Shown: positions 40,143-44,014 of the stretch, piece by piece | How positions within the stretch are numbered: the first letter of the stretch is position 1 | Layout of the letters: the number at the start of each line of letters is the position of its first letter | Origin: a virus | Virus record (IMG/VR): IMGVR_UViG_3300035670_000424 | Span: 1 to 44,014 of that record | Length of the DNA stretch: 44,014 bases | Reading direction: 5' to 3' (one strand) | Program-made: the position numbers and the translations under genes | The notes under the pieces: generated by a model | Told to the model about the DNA's origin: nothing | What the model saw: only the letters and a program-made list of their open reading frames with translations | Databases searched by the model: none

Positions 40143-40820
40143 TCAAGCGGCCAAAGCCTGATCCTGTTGTGCCTCAGCAAGTGCAGCCGGGAGAGCGTTA
40201 GCGTTGCCATCACTAAAGGGATCAGTCAGCACCAGATCGAAGGTGCCATCCTCACGCTTGCGAAGCATCGCGTTCTGAGCATGAAGATCACGCCCAAGGC
40301 CATGCTTGACTGCGAAGTCACGGAGCCTCGCCAGTGTCTTCTCAAAGATCGGCGCAAGCTTGTTAGTAGTGAGCCATTCCTGCCAATCCTCAGGCCGGAT
40401 CGATCCCCAATGAAAGTTAGCACTGGCCTCAGCATCGATGCCGTAGTTGAAGCGGCTCCGCACTGCTTCCCATGTGGTGATAGGCTTGGGATCACTGAAG
40501 CTCATGGCATCGCCAATGGTGCAATCCAGCTTCTCCATGACCGCGCGATACAGGCCATGCTTCTCATACCGCTTGATGCTGTAGATCACAGGCAAGTGTG
40601 GATTGTTGGCGCTCCGCTGAGCCTCACACCATGCGGCGAAGACCAGCCAGCCGTCATCCAACGGACCATACTTGATGACCACGTTTGCTTTCTTAGGGTG
40701 CTGGAACACTGCGGAGTAATACCCCGCACCCAAAAACTTGAAGCCCCAACGCTGCATCCGCCTTGTGTGGCGGTGGCGGTTCTCGATCTTGTCATGGTTG
40801 TTGAGTGGATTACAGCGCAT
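40143..40820 (-). CDS. Protein kinase-like protein (gp0.7-like)
   Basis: The 225-residue protein carries kinase motifs: a glycine loop GAGYYSAVF (31-39), the ATP-binding lysine in VVIK (K50), a catalytic loop GLGRDLHAQN (D178, N183) and TDPFS (D200) for the DFG metal site. In T7, the gp0.7 kinase phosphorylates host RNA polymerase and turns off host transcription; the same role is plausible for this early gene. It lacks the extended C-terminal shut-off part of gp0.7 (359 residues). The start overlaps the preceding gene; a nearby ATG at 40832 is also possible. Confidence 0.85.
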   Translation of the reverse strand: MRCNPLNNHDKIENRHRHTRRMQRWGFKFLGAGYYSAVFQHPKKANVVIKYGPLDDGWLVFAAWCEAQRSANNPHLPVIYSIKRYEKHGLYRAVMEKLDCTIGDAMSFSDPKPITTWEAVRSRFNYGIDAEASANFHWGSIRPEDWQEWLTTNKLAPIFEKTLARLRDFAVKHGLGRDLHAQNAMLRKREDGTFDLVLTDPFSDGNANALPAALAEAQQDQALAA

Positions 40821-40992
40821 TGTGGTACCCATCCCGATAAGCTTGCTTCTGTGCTTCATTCCAGTGTCCATGCGGAGTGCAGGACCACCCATAAGCCTTG
40901 TGTGTGGACCCCATGCGCCGACAGGCGTCTAGGCTTATTGTCCCATCATCGATATACCGCTGAAACTCAGCGTAGTTGACCTCACAGCGCAT
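40810..40992 (-). CDS. Unknown 60-aa protein
   Basis: The ATG at 40992 overlaps the preceding gene's stop; the product starts MRCEVNYAEFQRYIDDGTIS and has a His, Trp and Cys rich middle (GWSCTPHGHWNEAQ), perhaps metal binding. It overlaps the kinase start by 11 bases. The same string, ATGCGCTGT, begins this gene and the kinase gene. No family recognised. Confidence 0.7.
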   Translation of the reverse strand: MRCEVNYAEFQRYIDDGTISLDACRRMGSTHKAYGWSCTPHGHWNEAQKQAYRDGYHNAL

Positions 40993-41176
40993 GAGCGTAG
41001 CCCTCGAAACCGTTGTTGCTGTAGACCGCCACTGCGAAGCCGTAGCATGTGGGGTCATGCCGCTCCTGCTTCGTCCACACCCTCGCCCTGTAGCCCCAAC
41101 GGCGCACAGCAGAGGCGAGCTTTTCAGCGTTGCTGCGATTGATGTACAGTTCCGGCTTCTCTACGACTGAGAACAT
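40982..41176 (-). CDS. Unknown 64-aa protein
   Basis: AGGAG lies nine bases before the ATG at 41176. The 64-residue product (MFSVVEKPELYINRSNAEKL, then VRRWGYRARVWTKQE) is a mixed alpha/beta small protein without membrane parts. It starts after a double hairpin that follows the Gp88-like gene. Family unknown. Confidence 0.75.
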   Translation of the reverse strand: MFSVVEKPELYINRSNAEKLASAVRRWGYRARVWTKQERHDPTCYGFAVAVYSNNGFEGYAHAL

Positions 41177-41214
41177 TGTCCTATCTCCTAGTTTGTTGGT
41201 TGAGGCTCATCAGT

Positions 41215-41253
41215 GTCCGCATGACGGACAGACTAGGGGAACGCTCCCCTAGT
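41215..41253 (-). terminator. Two consecutive hairpins after the Gp88-like gene
   Basis: ACTAGGGGA-ACGC-TCCCCTAGT (41232-41253) is a 9-bp perfect stem with a 4-base loop. Directly downstream in transcription is GTCCG-CATGA-CGGAC (41215-41229). There is no T-run, so it may be a partial terminator, an RNase site or a leader structure for the next gene. Confidence 0.55.
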
Positions 41254-41287
41254 TTCGCCTTGTGGGATTGACACGCTAGCGGGACGC

Positions 41288-42031
41288 TTAGTCCACAACA
41301 AACCCGCTAGTGTCCTTCTTTGCCTTGCCTTTGGCGTACAGAGCGACCACGTAGCCGCCCTGCGGATCAAGGAAGCGCATATCGGTCTCGTCGCCGTCGA
41401 TCACCTTGTAGGGCTGATCGGCCAACACTTGCTCGACACGTGCGCGGCTACGATAGACCACGGCAGCGTTGGCCTTGCCAGCATGGACGCGCTTCCATAC
41501 TTCCTCGCCATACCACGTGTTAGCGCCGCTATAGCTGAGCGTCAGTGAGTAGTTGGACGGGAGCGGCTTATCAACCCGCTTAAATATCTTTGTATAATCG
41601 TAGAACTGTACCTCAGGGAACGCTTCCATGATTGAGGCAAACCGTGTACCGTTCCGCGTCACAGGATGGCCCTTCTCCCACATAATGTCGGATGTGCCGT
41701 TAGGACGAACACAAGGCTTCACTCCCTTGCGCTGGCAATAGGCCACAAACTTGACCAAATCAACCACAAGCGTAGCAAGGAAAGCTTCCCGCTCCTGCAT
41801 ATAAAGCTTCGTCTTACGAATGCGGGCTTTCTGCACGTTATTGAATGCGCCGCGCCCGGCTGTGTTAAGGCAGCCTTCCCAACAGGCCGCGATTGCCGCC
41901 ATGCTACACACATTGCCAGCACCCGCCATTGTGAAGGGAGCAAGGTACATGATAGCTGTTTCATACTCAGTCCCGTCACCCTTGACGGTCTTAGCGTTCT
42001 GGCCGGATGCAATGAGCTTACCCTTGAACAT
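41288..42031 (-). CDS. Gp88-like domain protein
   Basis: This 247-residue protein looks like the phage Gp88 family of unknown function: a cysteine cluster NVCSMAAIAACWEGCLNTAG (residues about 40-59), then GRGAFNNVQKARIRKTKLY and EREAFLATLVVDL. The middle has DIMWEKGHPVTRNGTRFAS, and the end looks beta-rich. The cysteines might bind metal. It is the first large gene of the early region, with AAGGGA before ATG at 42031. Function is not known to me. Confidence 0.75.
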   Translation of the reverse strand: MFKGKLIASGQNAKTVKGDGTEYETAIMYLAPFTMAGAGNVCSMAAIAACWEGCLNTAGRGAFNNVQKARIRKTKLYMQEREAFLATLVVDLVKFVAYCQRKGVKPCVRPNGTSDIMWEKGHPVTRNGTRFASIMEAFPEVQFYDYTKIFKRVDKPLPSNYSLTLSYSGANTWYGEEVWKRVHAGKANAAVVYRSRARVEQVLADQPYKVIDGDETDMRFLDPQGGYVVALYAKGKAKKDTSGFVVD

Positions 42032-42152
42032 GATCTATTCCCTTTGTTGCTGTGTTGTTTCGCTCCACATAGCGTCACTGGAAACCGCACCTTTCCCCTT
42101 GCCTCATTGGCCGGACACTGGACACGACGCCGCTATGGTCACTTAGGGGAAC

Positions 42153-42245
42153 CGGAAAGCCTCATAACTGCTATGGCATCTCGCAAGTTTGGCGGTCACT
42201 AGGACACTGGCGCTTGAAGCAGCGCCGCACAAAAGAGGCTTTCCG
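42153..42245. repeat. 11-bp inverted repeat ahead of the Gp88-like gene
   Basis: CGGAAAGCCTC (42153-42163) pairs perfectly with GAGGCTTTCCG (42235-42245) across 71 bases. The centre contains GGCGC-TTGAAGCA-GCGCC. Could be an RNA leader, terminator or regulatory cruciform. Confidence 0.55.
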
Positions 42246-42625
42246 TTTAGACACCTGCAATCGCCTTAGATTGCCTAGTGTTGGCGGTTCTCCCTAGCCT
42301 TTCAGCCTCACGGCTTTCTGCTTCAACTTGCGCTGTGGAGGGATTAGAACCTCATCCACCGCTAGGGCGCTTAGGTGCGGCTTTCAGTGCCGCTATGTGC
42401 AATCACCACATCGCTGTGGCTTGGCCCCTACGTATAGGACGATCCCACATGGTCAACTGTGGCAGGATGTCGCAGGTAGTAAGCCATTGGAATTGCTCAC
42501 GAAAACAACAGGTGCGACAATCTGGAAATCAGGACTAGTTAAAAAGCTTTAGGGAATTTCTGACACGTTTGCGTCCTAACCTGGGATTACAATCCTATTT
42601 TGAGGTGATGATTTGGTGGTCGATA

Positions 42626-42822
42626 GGTGGCCTAGTGTGGCCCATAGGTGGCGCATGTGGTGCGGCATGTGTCCAGTGTTGTGGGCATAAGGTGACCTAG
42701 TGTCCAGTATTGTGGACCGTATGCGGCGCATGTGGTGGCCTAGTGGTGCCGATAGGTGCGGCATGTGGTGGCCTAGTGTGTGCGTATGTGGCCGATAGGT
42801 GGCCTAGTGTGTGCGTATGTGG
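42626..42822. repeat. Field of short repeats with core GGTGGCCTAGTG
   Basis: The 12-mer GGTGGCCTAGTG (one copy GGTGACCTAGTG) occurs at 42626, 42691, 42734, 42767 and 42798. The last two belong to an exact 25-base repeat (42767-42791, 42798-42822) with a 31-base period. Between them are GCGGCATGTG and CGATAGGTG units. On the minus strand the core reads CACTAGGCCACC, sharing AGGCCACC with the phage promoter. Confidence 0.85.
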
Positions 42823-42869
42823 ACCATGTGCGGCATGGGCGGAAAACAACAGATAGAAAGACAGACAGA

Positions 42870-42937
42870 CTGAATCATCGCGAGAAAACCCAATAGATTC
42901 AGCATGATGTGGCACATTGTGTCACGGATGCCACATC
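42870..42937. repeat. Two perfect inverted repeats side by side
   Basis: CTGAATC (42870-42876) pairs with GATTCAG (42896-42902), and GATGTGGCA (42906-42914) pairs with TGCCACATC (42929-42937). A pyrimidine-rich tract (TCTGTCTGTCTTTC on the minus strand) follows the first in the transcribed direction, so it may serve as a terminator after the small early gene. Confidence 0.6.
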
Positions 42938-43069
42938 CGGCACACACCAATGAAATCAATGGCTTAGGGTAGGAATGGATGCCTTGCGATAGGACTAGAT
43001 GCCCAGGCAGGATGATTTTCCTAGGGGCCACGGGGGGTCCGCGCCGCGCTCCGATCTATCGATACCACT

Positions 43070-43288
43070 TCAGAAATCTTCAACTAACATTCGACCCCCA
43101 GGAGTTACCCCTTTATCGCATTCTCGGGATACCCTTGGGAGCCTCTTATCGGCGTCCTTCAGACGCTTCCGATCATACTTGGTCCGATCCCTGACCACTC
43201 TACTGCGATACTTAGGTGTCATAAGGTCTTCCTTAATGACATCCTTAGGTATCAATAGAGGCATCTTACGTGGCTTCTTCCTACTCAT
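43070..43288 (-). CDS. Small basic protein near the genome end
   Basis: From the ATG at 43288, with GGAGACC seven bases upstream, the product is about 72 residues, very rich in Lys and Arg (MSRKKPRKMPLLIPKDVIKE, then RSRVVRDRTKYDRKRLKDAD). An ATG at 43303 would add METTE but has a weaker ribosome site. No family is recognised. It would be the first gene to enter the cell if the genome starts near 43.4 kb. Moderate support only, because no neighbour is coupled to it. Confidence 0.5.
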   Translation of the reverse strand: MSRKKPRKMPLLIPKDVIKEDLMTPKYRSRVVRDRTKYDRKRLKDADKRLPRVSRECDKGVTPGGRMLVEDF

Positions 43289-43304
43289 CTCCGTGGTCTC
43301 CATA

Positions 43305-43381
43305 CCTAAAGTCTTCTGTAGTCTTTAGTGAGTATCTTTAGTAGGAGGGGAGTGGGGGTGCATCCTACGTGGCATCTTTAG
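43305..43381. repeat. CCTAAAG / TCTTTAG heptamer repeats
   Basis: CCTAAAG occurs at 43305-43311, and TCTTTAG at 43322-43328, 43335-43341 and 43375-43381. CCTAAAG is the heptamer repeated next to the terminal repeats of T7 DNA. Here the set lies between the terminase end and the first early gene. Confidence 0.55.
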
Positions 43382-43386
43382 ATACC

Positions 43387-43392
43387 ATTATA
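43387..43392 (-). promoter_or_regulatory. Possible host-type early promoter (-10 only)
   Basis: The minus strand reads TATAAT, a perfect sigma-70 -10 hexamer, about 95 bases before the first early gene. No TTGACA-like -35 is present at 16-18 bases; ACTACG stands there. Just upstream is the palindrome CCCAC-GTA-GTGGG (43406-43418), which could hold a regulator. Confidence 0.3.
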
Positions 43393-43440
43393 GGGTGGTC
43401 TTCATCCCACGTAGTGGGTCACTCCCTTTCCCCCTCCCGG

Positions 43441-43460
43441 TTATGGTGGCCTTAAGGGTC
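43441..43460 (-). promoter_or_regulatory. Phage RNA polymerase promoter candidate near the genome end
   Basis: Same 20-base motif as at 22.8 kb, GACCCTTAAGGCCACCATAA on the minus strand. It lies 12 bases after the terminase stop and ahead of the repeat region, in the place of phiOR/phiOL of T7, promoters linked to replication and packaging. Confidence 0.78.
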
Positions 43461-43472
43461 AGGAGAACAGGG

Positions 43473-44014
43473 TCAAATCCCCCAATTTCCCTTTGTTTGT
43501 GAGGGTTTAACTATACCCAACATCACTGCTGTCTTGGTATCGTCGAACCAACTCTCAAGTTCCTCATCGAGGAGCCTCTGCCTGTGGTCTTGTACAGCCT
43601 GTCTGGTGTCCTGTTCCAGCACTGTGTTCCAGTAGTGTACCGCTAGGGCAACAGCATCTATGCGGTCATCCTTCGCCAGTGATCCCTTGTCCTTGGTCAG
43701 GCGGGTCATCTGGTAGAACAGTCTGAACCTGTTGACCTCCTCAGGTCTCCTGTCAGTGGTGCTATCGTAGTCCCTCTTGATGAGCGCCTTGTTGACGATC
43801 AGTCGATGCTGGTTCATCACAGGCTCCAGCGTATCGATGATCCTCCGTTCCTTCTGTGTGTTAGACCTTTCTGTGTCCTCGATGGCACAGCGGTGGACCT
43901 TGAAGAGGACAGGAGCCAACAGCTTGTTGAACATGCCGTCACCGAAGTTGGGTTCAACGATGATCTTGTTGACCTCGTACTTCTTGGCGATGACGCTCAG
44001 CCCCTCCAGAGTGG
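43473..44014 (-). CDS. terL: Terminase large subunit, C-terminal part (continues from the window start)
   Basis: This is the rest of the terminase gene that begins at 1283 and crosses the circular join. The last 127 bases duplicate positions 1-127. The segment carries the end of the nuclease domain, with VEPNFGDGMF (inside the overlap), the helix ERRIIDTLEPVMNQHRLIV and the last metal motif AKDDRIDAVALAVHYW (D near residue 505 of the joined protein), then a charged tail ending at 43473. Joined length is 1698 bases, an exact multiple of three, which confirms that the join is correct. Confidence 0.95.
   Translation of the reverse strand, partial: TLEGLSVIAKKYEVNKIIVEPNFGDGMFNKLLAPVLFKVHRCAIEDTERSNTQKERRIIDTLEPVMNQHRLIVNKALIKRDYDSTTDRRPEEVNRFRLFYQMTRLTKDKGSLAKDDRIDAVALAVHYWNTVLEQDTRQAVQDHRQRLLDEELESWFDDTKTAVMLGIVKPSQTKGNWGI
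43888..44014. repeat. 127-bp exact terminal repeat, copy 2
   Basis: Identical to positions 1-127. It shows that the contig closes on itself. Joining the ends restores an uninterrupted terminase gene. Confidence 0.95.

Larger units (their letters stand above)
42032..43069 (-). other. About 1 kb non-coding, repeat-rich region (origin or genome-end candidate)
   Basis: No convincing gene is seen: open frames of 60-75 codons here follow the repeats and have His- and Arg-rich low-complexity products. The stretch holds an 11-bp inverted repeat near 42153-42245, a GCGGC/GCCGC hairpin at 42377-42393, the repeat field at 42626-42822, two perfect inverted repeats at 42870-42937, and a GACA-type run at 42860-42870. 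In T7 such stretches flank the terminal repeats and the early promoters. The true genome ends probably lie in or near it. Confidence 0.7.

Noticed and set aside
42340-42420. tRNA-like pieces (7-base loop hairpin at 42377-42393 and a TTCTAAT string)
   Set aside because: The T-arm does not pair, the 5' and 3' acceptor strands do not match, and no anticodon loop has the required T before the anticodon.
42576-43031. Three overlapping minus-strand frames of 62-75 codons in the repeat region
   Set aside because: Their His- and Arg-rich repetitive products are a by-product of the DNA repeats and none has a good start.
1-44014. CRISPR arrays, insertion sequences, rRNA genes
   Set aside because: No regular repeat-spacer pattern, transposase gene or rRNA-like sequence was seen on reading both strands.

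Overview
The window is a complete, or nearly complete, genome of a T7-like podovirus (Autographiviridae type) assembled as a circle. Its last 127 bases (43888-44014) repeat its first 127 bases exactly, and the terminase large-subunit gene runs across that join, so the unique genome is about 43,887 bp. All recognisable genes lie on the minus strand, so transcription runs from high to low coordinates. Family assignments rest on reading the translated sequences and motifs; no database search was run. The host cannot be named. A Gram-negative, possibly aquatic bacterium is a reasonable guess from the M15 endolysin, the class II ribonucleotide reductase, ThyX, and the integrase-plus-RNA-polymerase layout known from cyanophages and pelagiphages.

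In transcription order: (1) 43.47-42.03 kb is a largely non-coding, repeat-rich stretch after the terminase stop. It holds one copy of the phage promoter motif, CTTTAG/CCTAAAG repeats, a family of short repeats and several inverted repeats, and is the likely place of the physical genome ends and an origin. (2) 42.03-38.33 kb is the early region: a Gp88-like protein, two small proteins, a gp0.7-like kinase, a cytosine-C5-methyltransferase-like protein and a run of tiny, overlapping, translationally coupled genes. (3) 38.2-34.3 kb is a lysogeny and transcription-switch block: a small protein, a MarR-like regulator, a tyrosine integrase and the single-subunit RNA polymerase. (4) 34.3-22.9 kb, preceded by a second promoter copy, is the DNA metabolism block: gp2.5-like SSB, endonuclease I, MazG, primase-helicase, class II ribonucleotide reductase, ThyX, family A DNA polymerase, a GIY-YIG-like nuclease, 5'-3' exonuclease and a DUF3310-like protein. 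(5) 22.8-1.3 kb, preceded by the third promoter copy, is the virion and lysis block: portal, scaffold, M15 endolysin, holin candidates, an HslV-like protein, major capsid protein, tail tube proteins A and B, internal virion proteins, tail fibre, a secreted protein, small terminase, HNH protein and large terminase.

The polymerase gene is followed at once by a copy of the 20-bp motif that also stands before the virion block and near the genome ends. This suggests a T7-style programme: host polymerase reads the early genes, then the phage polymerase reads replication and virion genes. The integrase and MarR-like regulator next to the polymerase suggest that lysogeny is possible and that the regulator may act on this switch.

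The least expected items are an HslV/proteasome-like N-terminal-threonine hydrolase between the lysis genes and the capsid gene, a 369-base strongly folded non-coding leader before the capsid gene, an origin-like repeat field that shares an octamer with the phage promoter, palindromic operator candidates upstream of the MarR-integrase genes, and a possible 41-codon lipoprotein-like gene starting at ATT.
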